Source: Erythrophleum ivorense (taxonomy: Eukaryota > Streptophyta > Magnoliopsida > Fabales > Fabaceae). From it: 64,000 bases of DNA. Under the pieces are notes generated by a model. It had not been told where the DNA came from. It saw nothing but the letters and a program-made list of their open reading frames with translations, and made no database searches. Below are positions 34,741 through 46,120 of the stretch, piece after piece. Made by a program: the position numbers and the translations under genes. The DNA lies in assembly GCA_026724425.1 (NCBI GenBank), contig JAIUCV010000226.1, positions 1,178,001 through 1,242,000 of the forward strand. Direction: 5' to 3'. How positions within the stretch are numbered: the stretch's first letter is position 1; each line of letters starts with the position of its first letter.

Positions 34741-37172
34741 ATTTTTTATATTATATTTATGATAAAATTTTATATCTCAATTACTTGTTAATAGAATTTT
34801 GATTTTTTGCTTTCTATATAAGTGCCAGATGGTAATAGTGCTCCCAATGGCCATCCAAGATCTTCAACTTCCAGCAATCCTAATGAAAATAGTATATTTA
34901 TGCATTAATTGAATTAAAATTAGCTATCTTATAATTTGATTATGTTTCACTTCACTAAATCATAATCTCATTTTTAACATTAACATCATTGACTTCCATG
35001 TGTAGATTGAGACCAAGTTTCAAGCTTATTCAAAGGAGGTATCCAGGATATGAGCTATTCTGCAAAGTTAGAAATATCACATGTGTATTCATGTATTGAC
35101 TAAACATATATCGTGTCGATTAATTTCTTTTATCTTGTTTTTGAAAAGTATTGTATAAGAGTAGATATATGGACTTCTTATTTTGTATGAAGATGATTAT
35201 TAGAATTTTTTTAATGTAATGGGATGAATTTTTAGTTATTTAAAAATTTATTGTCTTGTATATTTACCCTTTTTTAGGTAAATTAAATGAGTACTAATGT
35301 ATTGAAAGATAAGCTTGCAACATTAAATGATATAATTATATCCTATAGGCTTTAATGACAATAAAACACCTAAAAATAATAGTAGCAAAATAACTGTGGG
35401 TAAATGTTTTAGTGACATTAAAAGTCTATGGGTATAAGTTTTAGTAAATTGTCATTATAAATTTTAGTGACAGTGCAATATTGTGGGTAAAGGATTTAGT
35501 GATAATAAAATGTCTATGAGTAAAGATTTTATAAAAATATTATTATCAAATATAGTGACAATAAAGTATATGTGGGTAAAAATTTTAAAATTATACCTAC
35601 ATCTTATGAAACCATAGGTATAAGTTATACCTACGATCATAAAACTATGGGTAAAAGTAAAGCAAACTCAACGGAAGTTTAGACTGTGGGTATAGGTCAA
35701 GTAAGGATATACCTACAGATTTTTACCTTTTACCCATAGAAATTGACTGTGGGTATATGTCATTTTTCTTGTACTACCAAGGAGACCATGGTGCAAGTCA
35801 AGAAGCCTAGTTGAGCATACTTAGCTAGTTGTATAGCTTGTTTTAGTTCTTTTGATGTAAAGAAGTGCCAAAATGTATATGCAGATGTTATTTTTGACAT
35901 GTAAATAGATGAATAAGTGTAAAATCATATATATGTGATGTATGAACTATTTGTGGAACCAAAGTAATGAGAATTCAAGTTTTGGGTATTTGGTAGCCCA
36001 TTCTTAGACGTATATTCTTGTATGTAGCATAGTGAGTTTAAAATGCATGATAATTTATACCACTTGGTCAATTCATATGTGATGTGTCAGTGCTTTAAAA
36101 CTTGCCTAAAAGGTGGTGGAACATTTAAAAAGCTATTTGAACCACTTTTGACCCATGTAGGGTGTTAAAGTTGCCATAGTTTGTGAGGTATGTCAAGATT
36201 TGACCACATGAACTCCTTTTAACCTAAAATTTGGTATGTATATAGGTCTTGCTTAAAGCTTTTTGAAAATCTAAAGTTCATAATATTCGGAGCTCTAGAG
36301 AATTTTTGATGAATTTTCAAAGTTGGCCAATTTGGATAGAAATGGCATAGTTACTGTGCAAATGGTTAGTAACTTCACCTCTGTCATATATGGGTCAAAA
36401 AATGTTCAATGACTATGAAATTTTACAGAGAGAAATTAGACATTCACAGTGACCTATACCAATTAGAAGCACCTCAATTAGAGGTCTATAGAGGGAGAAA
36501 TAATTTTCTGAAGTTCTGTGTCAGGATCAGCAATGCCAGCCGACCTTTATTATTGTTCTATCCGTTTTCAAGGCCCAAAGGCTACTAAAATGATCTGAAC
36601 TTATTTTAATCATCTAGAACATATGTAGATTTTTAAATTAGTATAGTTTGCACAGATTAAAATTTTGTAGAATCAGTTATGAATTTTTAAAATTTATGAC
36701 AGTAAAATATATCAGTACTAGAGATAGCCATACCTTTATGGCTATTTCATTATCAAACGTGGTCCAAAGGCTATATTCATGTTCTAAAATTATTTTTACT
36801 ATGAAGCTAACATTTAGATCTTTCTAGAAAGCTATGGTTTGCTTAATTCTTATTTTTCTAGAATTAGTTACGATTTTTCAAAGTCGAAACTAAAAATCTA
36901 ACTTTTGGGCCCGTTTGAGAAATTAAATTTTTCTGATTTTTGGCTTTGTATCCACGGTTTATAGATTGTTTTATGCTATGTATAAATTTTATAAATGGAG
37001 TTTGAGTAAAAAATATGATTGATGAGTTCACAGGAGCCACAGAACAAAAAATGATCGTTTAAACCCCTGCCTTAATGTAATAAAATGTCATGTTCTACTC
37101 TTTTTTTTTTTGAAATCATATGAAATCAAGCTAAAGGGAGATTAGTTGAAGTTAACACATTGTGGTGTTGCA

Positions 37173-38149
37173 TACTGTAACCCACTATACTATCTTAGGA
37201 TAAACTACAATCCATCTCTAAGGGATGTCAAAGCCTAAAATCACTGTATCTGACAATAAAATACATGCTCATTAAGTCCAGTAACCATTACTCATAATTG
37301 CTAAGGCTGAACTCAGAGGTCTGCTATGCTCTTCATGTAAAGTGAATTCTGTATCGCTTATTTCTCTGTTGATCACATTGAAATAATACTTAGAAGTATT
37401 TTGATTTTCACTTACTACTCCCTATAGGATTCTTTGATTCCCACTTCAAGCTTTTTTCACTTAGGCTTTTTTTCTTTACTCTTACTAGCTTACTACATTT
37501 TACTTGTACTTTTTATGTCTTTCTTCTCATATCCCACAATTTCTAATTGTGCTCTTGTTTTACTTTCAAGTGCCTTCAAACCAAGGCATCATACACATTG
37601 AGTGTGTCTAATGTCTGTCGTAGGATAAAGATCATATGCAGGTCCCTTTTCACTTTATTTAGTTATATCATAAGGGACTCATCCTATACATACTGAACTT
37701 GTGCTATATGACTTTTAATATTCTAATACTGTTAGCACGTTCCCTTTTTCATCATTATTCTTTACTGGGGATTCCTTTTTGCATACTTTTCTTATCATTC
37801 TAATATTACTGGAATCCCTTACTTCTCTTTCTTTAGCTTATCTCTTAATTTAACTAACTAAGATATTCTTCAATTATTGGGACGTTTTTCATGGTTGATG
37901 CCATTATTTGCTATGCACTCAAGTTACATTATTACTGAGTTGGCCAAACTCAATATCATGTAACCATCATTGCAAGCAAACCATAGTATCAATCATTAAT
38001 GTACAGGCGCATCATGATCGAGCTCAAGCACTATTGCCAGTATATTATGAGTTCCTAAACAATTTAAAGTACCCTCATGTTACTATGCTCTATCTCTCTT
38101 TATTTCATGTGAAAGTTGGGAACCACTAAGAAGGGAAGCTCCTGAAAGA
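37173..38149 (-). mobile_element. Decayed Gypsy internal region, part 2 (leader/gag side)
   Basis: Continues the pyrimidine-rich texture of 27514-28898 on the far side of solo LTR copy 2. It ends at the primer-binding site at 38150, so on the minus strand it is the region just after the 5' LTR, where leader and gag should lie. No intact frame or zinc knuckle was found. The plus frame at 37908-38129 is not supported. Confidence 0.45.
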
Positions 38150-38161
38150 GCTCTAATACCA
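38150..38161 (-). other. Primer-binding site of the Gypsy element (Met tRNA type)
   Basis: Minus strand TGGTATTAGAGC, one mismatch from TGGTATCAGAGC, four T after the LTR end at 38166. This spacing is common in Ty3/Gypsy elements. Confidence 0.8.
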
Positions 38162-38165
38162 AAAA

Positions 38166-41100
38166 TGTAACATCATATTTCTTGAGTCCTTCCTCCCCAC
38201 AAGTAAGCTTCATACATGTTGCATTTATGGGAAAAATCAATAAATTTAATGCATTATTTTGTGTTATGTAAGACTTTAAAAATTCATCTTAAGTTTTGTG
38301 GACCCTATGAACTTTTTAACACCATCTTCTACTTATAATCTATCTATACAAGTCATAAACAATGTTAAACATCACACCCATTTCGGATTGGAAGCTACAC
38401 ACAAGAAAATAAAGGAGTTTGCCTCGGGTTCAAATTCTAGCTTATTGATATGAAGTTTAAAAAATTATAATTAATTCTAGAAAAATCAAAATTAAGGATG
38501 TGATGGATTTATGAAAATCTCTAAATGTCTTAAAAATTATTCTAGGCCATGAAAACATCACCGGACCACGATTGATAATAAAATAACACTAAAGGTCCAG
38601 CTGCCCAGGTTTACCATAACAAGTTACTGATATAAATTTCAAAAATTTATAAATAATTCTAGAAAAATCAAAACCCTACAAACCATACCATTCTAGAAAT
38701 CTATAGATGTCTATTAGAGGTTAAAAATAACTTTAGGCCAAAACAGATGTGTTTACGCCACAAAATTGGATGGAATAGTACCAAAAGTCATGTTGTATTA
38801 CTAGTACTGACCATTAATTTCAAAAATGCATATCTCCCTTAATATAAATCCAAATGAGGTAATCTCAATGCTATAAAAACATTATCATGTCTAGTTTATA
38901 ATTATAAAACTTCATAGGCATTGGATAACATTTGACTCTTGAATGACATAGGAGAAGAAACTGATCATATGAATAGTGTAATGACCATTTCAGCAACTTT
39001 TTTCCAATTTTAAAAATTCATAGTTAATTCTCTAGAACTCCATATAATATGATTTTTAGCTCTAAAAAAGGCTCTAGATGAGACCTATATGCAAGCCAAA
39101 TTTCATAAAAAAAAGTTTGTTCATTTGGTCAATTTGTAATATAAGGTGCCAAAATAGCCATTTTAAGCATCATATAGGGTCAAATGTTAACCAAATTTGC
39201 TTCTACCTTGCCCATAACCCCTTGAGCACATGAGGAAGCTTAAATATAGCCTATTAAACTTGTCCAAGAGATCCAAATATTTATACATCACAAAACCACT
39301 ACCCCACTTGTTCATATACACAAGGTTTCATAAGCTCATTAAGGTATATCAATGTTAAAAACAAACATTCTTCTTCCTATGCTTCCAATTTCAATACATA
39401 CATCATATATCTATATATTTACATGTGTTCAAATGTCTACATATCATATATAATATGAGATTACATCATTTAACAACATTATGTCCACAAAATGGCCATT
39501 TACCAAATTCTTTGTTAAAGTTCTTGTCTTCGAGAGTAGTGGCTTCTATTTCTTAGCTCACTTAATCCACTTAGACATGTTTAGACAATGAAAAGGGAAG
39601 AGTGAGATTCCAAGAATCTTAATAGATCTTAATCTTTTCAAACATACATAATAGATGCATTTACAAGTCAAAAAATGTATACATAGTAATCTTGCAACTT
39701 ATAGACATTCATAAAACATTTTTTATGTTCAAGAAACTCATATACATCATACATAGCTTTCAAGGGCATTGTTTTAGCCTCATCCATTTTCTTTGGGACT
39801 TTTAGACTTACTTCACTCACTTTTAAATGACTTTTAACTAAGCCTCACTTTTCTAAAAACTTTTGGCTTTATCTCACCCAATTTTAGGGACTTTTAGCTC
39901 ATCCTCACCTTAACTAAAGGACTTTTGACTTCACCAAACTCATTCAAGACATAAAGCATTCATAAAATACATTTCAAGCACATAATGGTACTATAACATG
40001 TAGACAATAACTATGAGCTCTTATGTCATAAACATACATACACATATTTAAAGATAAGAAAACATCCAACAATGAATTAAAGAAATATTAGAGAGTTACC
40101 TTAAAGCCAATGCCACACACTTTTCCATTGAGATTTTCGTTCTCCTTCTCGACCAAGACTTGTTATTGGGTGACCCTTGGTTTCTTTGGCCTAAACATAC
40201 CAAATAAAGACATATTTAGATCATTGACATGAACTCTAGCTTTATGTAATTCCCATACATGCTTACTTTCTCATTTGCCTCCATAATGCTTCCATACAAG
40301 ATACAATGAAGCAACTATGAGAATCTAAGCTCTTGGCTCCTATTTCTCATTCATTATAGGTCTCTTGACTCAATGTGGGCTCCTTAGAGTTATCACACAT
40401 TCATTTTAAGAAGTTTAGCCATAAGTTGCTTCTTTATATCTCATTATGGAGCCTACACTTCTATATCATATTCCATGGTTCCAAAAATTTTTCCAACGCT
40501 TCCATGGATGTTCTTCTATCATACTTAGTCTCATTCTAGCCATAGAACTAATTAAAACACTCCCTAGGCCCTCTTTCTTGTCAACGTCGAGATATACATC
40601 GTGAAAAGAGCCTATGGACTTTGTTTCGTTTTCTTGGAAAGAATGGCACATATGCAACTTCCTAGGGGTCTAAGGGACTCATGCCATGTCTTACATAAGC
40701 TAGAATACCTCTAGGAAAAATCAGATTTCATCATTTATTTCAAAGCCCCAAATTGTACCAACTTGAATTTTAAAGCTCTCTTTTTGTTTCGACTTGTCTA
40801 TTCTAAATTTCCACACTTTAAATCACTTGTTCTTCCCTTGATATGGTCAAAATTCAACTCCCTTTGGCTGGTCTTTAGGTTGCACAAAATTCATATGGAG
40901 GAGAACAAGCAAAAAGTGCAAGAAAAGCCTGGAATTTACCTTGTTTCAAAACAATTTCAAAGGCTTTTTCCATTGCTTCATACTCCTCCTTGAAATTCTA
41001 AGCTCCTTCTTCTAGACTAGACCCAAAATAGCTCCATATACATCATAAAAAGCCATAGGAGTAAACAGGAGAAGGAGAGGAATAAGATTAACGAAGGAAG

Positions 41101-41390
41101 AGTTATGAAATTCCACACTTTTCTCACCTTTTCTTGGCTTTCTTCTTCCTCTTTTCCCTCCTTTCTTGTGCATTTATTTGGGGCAGAACCTCCTTTGGTT
41201 TAGGCAGCAACTAAGTCAGTTAAGAGAAAGAATAAGGAAGGATGACATATAAAAGGCATGTTTCTTAAAATTTGTTCTTCAAAAATCTCTTTTTTGTCCG
41301 TTTTCTTGACTTTTTAATTTTAGGCTCATTTTAGCTCCTTTTTGAAAATTGTATTTTTCATCATAAAATTTAGATCCTTTAACTTATAAA
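38166..41390 (-). mobile_element. LTR copy 4, diverged 5' LTR of a minus-strand Gypsy element
   Basis: Plus strand starts TGTAACATCA, the reverse of TGTTACA, next to the primer site. It shares blocks in order with inverted copy 3: 'gatatgaagttyaaaaa' near 38450, 'gtggctyctatytcttagctcac' near 39540, and the ~32-bp array (reverse) at about 39780-39930. The far end is not clear: the expected GTTACA terminus was not found before the Harbinger end near 41391. The CTATAGCGA array is not present here. Frames at 40466-40993 are not shared by other copies. Confidence 0.65.
39775..39945 (-). repeat. ~32-bp tandem array in LTR copy 4 (inverted)
   Basis: Repeated GGGACTTTTAGNCT-CTCACC units (reverse of GGTGAG...AAAAGTCCC), at about 39796, 39828, 39860 and 39888, in the same LTR position as in the other copies. 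Confidence 0.75.
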
Positions 41391-41836
41391 GTGTGTTTGG
41401 ATTGACAATGAGTAACATTGGTTTTGGTAAATTTGATTATGTAAAATTGATTTTGTGTAAAAATGAGTTTATATGAACGTGATTTATGTTTAAAAATTTT
41501 AATAGAAAAGTGATCCTAGTATAATTGATTTTGTTTGGATATTATATACCAGAATCACTTTTAGGTGTGACATTACCAGAAAGGGTAGTCATATTACTTT
41601 ATTTGATTTATTCCTATAAAATTACTTTCTTTTTTTAAAATAGCGTTTAGCAAATAATATAGTATAATATATCTTTTTATTTCTGTTGATACTAGAATTA
41701 AAATATAAATTAAAAATAAATATTTTAGTTAAATTTTGCAAATATATATAACATAGAAATAGAGCATTACAATTGATTGAAACTACTAGTTATTATGTGC
41801 ATGTAGTGCAATTTGATCCTAGATGATGTCTCAAAG

Positions 41837-42899
41837 TTAATTCATTTCAAATGAAAGGACAATGTTTAGACTTGGCAATCGATCTAAGCCAATATGCTCA
41901 TTAATTTTTCCTTCAAATTGGCTTTTATCTTCAAGATAGCTGAACTCAATATTTGTTTTAGAATTCCTTCTAATAAAATTATGTATAGCCATTGTTGCAC
42001 TAACTATTTGCACTTGTGTTTCAATTTTGAACTTTGTCATGTATCGTAAAATTTTAAATCTATTCTTCCATACCCTAAAAGTTCTTTCTATAGTACACCT
42101 CAAACTTGAATGGTAATAGTTGTATGCCTCATTATCATTTTTAAATCTAGAAGAACATCTAAAGTCAAGGAGATGATAATGCTTACATTTATACGGACCA
42201 ATGTATCTAACTGGGTTTGGATAGCTAGCATCTATTAGATAAAATTTACCTATTAAATAATTAAAGTATTACAGATTAATTATTGTAAAAAAAATTATAA
42301 CCATAACAATGAGGGCATGAATATACCTAGAGGAGGATGGGGGAAGTTCATGTTCAGAGTCATAAGAGCATGAGAAAATACAAGAGCATCATAGGCAGTG
42401 CCTTCCCTTCCAGGTAAAGCAAACGTGAAACACGTGTCCCAATCACATACAACCATAACATTTTGTATTGAATGTCATTTTTTACCAATAAATCTTGGTT
42501 GTTTACTAGGGCTAACCATGCATGGTACATGAGTTCCATCAATTACCTCAATGGTATTCTTGAAAAATGGCTAATATCATGGGTCGTTTCAAATCTTTAG
42601 ATGGGTTAAACGAAATGCTTAATCTCATGGCTTAATGTATTTAAAGGCCAATCTCATGCAAGGAGTAATACTGCATGCAAATGCCTACTTACAGTCTTTC
42701 CTAAGTACTAAAACCTTTCTTGTAGCATTCTATTACATACTCCATGGCCAACTATGTTTAAAAACATCGCAACCATCTCCTCAATTCCTATGCATGTAGT
42801 ATGGTTCAACCCACATTCAATTAATTCAATGCAAAATTTATGAAACACGTATTTGTTCATATGAAACATCTCATAACAGTGAGTGGGATGCTCTTGCAA
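41837..42899 (-). pseudogene. PIF/Harbinger DDE transposase (HARBI1-like), broken
   Basis: N-terminal part 42708-42899 reads HPTHCYEMFHMNKYVFHKFC, then GIEEMVAMFLNIVGHGV, the typical plant Harbinger transposase start. A decayed stretch follows (42543-42700). The catalytic part, 42327-42551, has IDGTHVPCM (first Asp) and CDWDTCFTFALPGREGTAYD (second Asp) with one TGA replacing Trp in GKKW. A 77-bp GT-AG intron (42250-42326) follows, then GKFYLIDASYPNPVRYIGPY. The end, 41837-42103, has IERTFRVWKNRFKIL (third acidic residue, Glu) and AIHNFIRR. So the D-D-E triad is still readable, but stops and frameshifts mean no active protein. Confidence 0.8.
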
Positions 42900-43345
42900 T
42901 ATTTCTTAAACCTAAGAATGATCAATTTATTCACTCGTTCTTCATGATTGTTTCCATAAATATGTCATTGTGTAGTTACCAATTAATGTAGCCACATAAG
43001 CTTGTTGCTCTCAAGAAAGAACTTGTGTCGTTTCAATTTCCATATTGTATTTCCTTAAATTCTATTTATACCTAAAAAAAGCATTATGGGATGAATATAG
43101 ACCAATAAAGCATAGTTTGAATATAACAACACATTACAATCACAAATCCATAAAAGCACAAACTGAATACAAAAGCACAATACCATCACAAACTCATAAA
43201 CCATAGTCAGAAGATAAAAGTATAGTCTGAATACTATCACAAAATATAAAGGCATAGTCTGAATACAAAAGCATAATCCAAATAGAAAAGCATAATACCA
43301 TTACAAGCCCATATAACATATCCCAAATACAAATCTTGAGTCAAC

Positions 43346-43546
43346 TCATGGTAGAGATTTCATGAATGGAAGTGGATTATCTACTGCATGTTGAAGCCAA
43401 ATCAACCTCTGATCCTCATAACCATGAAAGGTGGCAAACATCTCCTGATTTTGTTTACATATCATCATTTGATAGCAGTTTGCATACCATATTGGATCAT
43501 TAACAATCTCATTGATGAAGTTCAACTTGGCCATCACTTCCTTCAT
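43346..43546 (-). pseudogene. Harbinger ORF1, C-terminal part
   Basis: MKEVMAKLNFINEIVNDP, then WYANCYQMMICKQNQEMF and GYEDQRLIWLQ. I recall this block at the C-terminus of the Myb/SANT-like partner protein of plant Harbinger elements, which binds DNA and helps the transposase. The middle of the protein (43547-44126) is decayed; frames on the plus strand there (43512-44011) are shadows. Confidence 0.6.
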
Positions 43547-44126
43547 TGATGTTCCAGGTGATTCTGTAGGGCCGAAGCGACATGTATTTAATATGACACT
43601 TATAGCGTCAGCTATCTTTGATGCTGTAAGGACTTTGGCTTTACTTGTCCGTTCACCAGGGTTAGCTCTCTTTCTCTTCTCACCAATTATATGGCCACTA
43701 GTACCCTAAGATGGGATAGATTGATATTTGCAACTACTTCAATTGCCCTAACACTATCATCTTCACTATTACTAGATTTCTCCTATATATCTAGCCTAAT
43801 ATTGTCTAGGTTCGGGTGGTGCCCACTCTCACTTTCAAGTGGGTCATTAAGGAATGTCATTAATGATGGTGTCCATGCAAATTATCCAGTTGCAATTACA
43901 TCTTTAAAAAGTATAGTTAACTCTTTGGCAAATGGAAGTCCCTTATACCTAAATTTCCCATATTATGGATTTTCCTGCATGTATAGGATAACTCATCACT
44001 TTTATAAATAATCAAACAAAAATATTACAATTAACTCACAAATACATATTGATGCATAACATGCCAATTCTTTCTTCTCCCACCACTCATTAGGTGCATT
44101 AATGGTCATCTTCACACTATCCTACC

Positions 44127-44342
44127 CTAGGCCTGTTTCTTTAGCAAACAATTTATGTCATATTGACTATTCTTTTGTAAGACATCCCATTTGTTTTTCA
44201 GCATAGCTTTATTATAATTTCGTCTAGTCAATTCATTGAATTGCTCAATGGTAACCTTCCATCCTTTCTTCCTTAGGGTTGTTCCATCGCGGAAGAAAGG
44301 GTTGTTCCATTGCATTCTCCCTTTTGTACTTAGTCCAAGCAT
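44127..44342 (-). pseudogene. Harbinger ORF1, Myb/SANT-like DNA-binding domain
   Basis: Contains GWKVTIEQFNELTRRNYNK followed by LKNKWDVLQK, the helix pattern of the plant Myb/SANT-like domain (usually 'F.E.TG..Y...QLKNKWD.LKK'). Together with 43346-43546 it makes up ORF1 of the element. The N-terminal start is unclear, and stops separate it from the next fragment. Confidence 0.7.
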
Positions 44343-44400
44343 GCTTTAATAAAATATTCATTTGTTCTTGGATCCCACATAGCCTTTTTTTGAGAACTCA

Positions 44401-45218
44401 TTTTTTTATGTAGCCAAAAATATTATAAACAACTAAAATATTATAAACAACTAAGGCCAGTGTGCACAAATTTTTAACAGGCCCATATACATTAATAAGT
44501 AGCAAAATCATTAATATTGTTAACAAAAATATTAAGTCTCAATAATTTAAGAGAACAAACCGAAAGAATAAGAACCTAGAAAGTGCATGGTTCTTAATTA
44601 TGAAAAAAAAAAGAAACAAAAATGTAAATGAGCATATCCACAAAAGTATTAACAAGAATGGAAACCTACAAAATGCACGGCTCATGTTGTAACTCTAACA
44701 TGTGAGGATATGCTTATGTTGGCTCCCATGGAAAACAAATTTATGTAACATCTTACTTTCTTTTTTTCTAACCACCTCGCCTCCACGACTTTTCAAGCTT
44801 GTGTTTTATTTAGTAATTGTATTGTGTTGGGATTTTACTATGAATTATGACGTGGATTAGAATTGAGAACTTAATATCTACATATATGTTATTATGTTTA
44901 TGACCATGTCATACTTACACTTAATTAGCTTATATTATGAATCTCTATTGATTTGTTTAGTTGAAAGCCATAAGCTTAAACATTTTTTTAATATATAATA
45001 TGTTCTAATATATATATATATATATATTAAAATTAGTTTTATGTAGTTATTTGGGTTTGAGTTAAGTTTCAAAACATTACTTTTTATAAATATTTTTTTT
45101 TTACAAAATAATGATAATCTAATTTCAGTCCATTATATATTATTTTTAAGTAAGAAATTTTTACCCAATTAGTTGCATTTTTTGTTATATTTGATTTATT
45201 TATGTCCCTTATTTTGAA
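44401..45218. other. AT-rich spacer
   Basis: No gene or element end was recognised. It includes a (TA)n run at 45009-45028. Confidence 0.4.
45009..45028. repeat. (TA)n microsatellite
   Basis: Perfect TA run of about 20 bases. Confidence 0.9.
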
Positions 45219-45587
45219 AATTGATGTCTACATTGATTTTTTTTAAGAAAAAATATTATACTATATATTATATAAAGGACACTAATGAAAAGAAAATTAA
45301 AAAGAATACTATATATATAAAAAATCCAAAAAGATAATCATGTAAATTATATAAATGAAAAAGGAATTATGTTATTTTAAAAAAAGATTTATAAATGATT
45401 AATAAAAATAAAATTAAATAAACAATTGGAAATTGATGTCTACATTGAGTTTTTTTTAATATTATACTATATATTATATGAGAAAGACTAATGAAAAGAA
45501 AATTAAAAGACTACTTGATATACCCAAAAAAAATTAAAAAGATAATCATATAAATTGTATAAATGAAAAAGGAATTATGTTATTTTT
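45219..45587. repeat. Direct duplication of ~160 bp, offset 212 bp
   Basis: AATTGATGTCTACATTGA starts both copies (45219 and 45431). Both continue with 'ttatactatatattatat', 'actaatgaaaagaaaattaaaa', 'aaaagataatcat' and end 'ggaattatgttatttt' (45379 and 45587). AT-rich, non-coding. Confidence 0.85.
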
Positions 45588-46060
45588 TGAAAAATTTATT
45601 ATATCATTTGCTTCATATAATCATATAAATTGTGTAATTTGCTTCATCTATAGCATATATAAACCACTAACATTGCATTGTCAAACACAAAATTATTACA
45701 AAGTGGCTTTCTACTCCCACAAAAAAATCTCCAAATAATTATCCTTGTTTTCAATTTTCAAAATAATTGGGCCTAACTTTTCTTTGTCTTTTTTTTTTCT
45801 CCATGGTTAAAAAGATTCTGTATGGGATTCCTTTCTTTGTCTTCAAGTATAACTAGTATCTTGAATTAGCTCCACAACATCAGTAGTCATGCATGAAAAG
45901 AGTGGCAGTATGAATATGCTTCAATGATGTTTATAAGAAGAGAAAAAGAAAAGAGCATACAACAAACGAATTGGTGAAAGATATAAGAGAAATGGTAGCT
46001 TTGGGTAAAGCCAAGGCATGCTGCACGTTAGAAGAGCTAGTAGAGCTTGAGAAGAATGGA
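45588..46060. other. Spacer, no gene seen
   Basis: AT-rich until about 45780, then more balanced. No frame with a recognisable domain. Confidence 0.35.
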
Positions 46061-46120
46061 TGTTACCTGAAACAGATCAAAGGAAGAAGATGTTACTTGA
46101 AATAGATCAGAGGAAGAAGA
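46061..46120. repeat. 30-bp tandem duplication
   Basis: TGTTACCTGAAACAGATCAA with its 10-base tail occurs twice back to back (46061-46090, 46091-46120) with three substitutions. It is a multiple of three and gives the repeated DLFQVTSS of the minus frame at 46037-46348, but nothing else supports that frame as a gene. Confidence 0.9.

Larger units (their letters stand above)
30386..35776 (+). mobile_element. CACTA (En/Spm) element inside LTR copy 2
   Basis: Terminal inverted repeats of 29 bp: left TACTACAAAAAAATTGCCAT continuing to ACCCACA (30386-30414), right (35748-35776) its reverse complement with four mismatches, canonical form CACTACAAGAAAAATG. Subterminal regions on both sides repeat GGGTAAAA / TTTACCC and TATACCTAC words (30415-30665 and 35380-35760), a hallmark of CACTA transposase-binding regions. 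Flanking TCA / CCA is a plausible 3-bp target duplication with one change. Without the nested LTR it is about 2.55 kb. It holds a short transposase-related fragment (34430-34740), so it is a decayed or deletion derivative. Confidence 0.8.
28899..37172 (+). mobile_element. Solo LTR copy 2, split by a CACTA element
   Basis: Outer parts 28899-30385 and 35777-37172 align in order with solo LTR copy 1. The left end is TGTAACAACT and the right end GTGTTGCA. Flanks TACTC (28894-28898) and TACTG (37173-37177) differ in one base, a likely 5-bp target-site duplication. Without the inserted CACTA element (30386-35776) the LTR is about 2.88 kb. The last part keeps features of copy 1, for example the 'gacctatacc' and 'cagtgacctataccaayt' words at about 36440-36465. 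Confidence 0.8.
41391..44400 (-). mobile_element. PIF/Harbinger element, decayed
   Basis: Both genes of a plant PIF/Pong-type transposon occur on the minus strand in the usual partnership: a Myb/SANT-like ORF1 (43346-44342) and a DDE transposase (41837-42899). The left end GTGTGTTTGG at 41391 resembles Harbinger ends (G-rich then GTTTGG) and follows TTATAA, compatible with a TTA/TAA target. No matching right end was identified, so the upper border is set by the last coding trace. Confidence 0.7.

Noticed and set aside
43512..44011. Plus-strand frames of 65 and 106 codons
   Set aside because: Opposite to the Harbinger ORF1 remnants, which have recognisable motifs.
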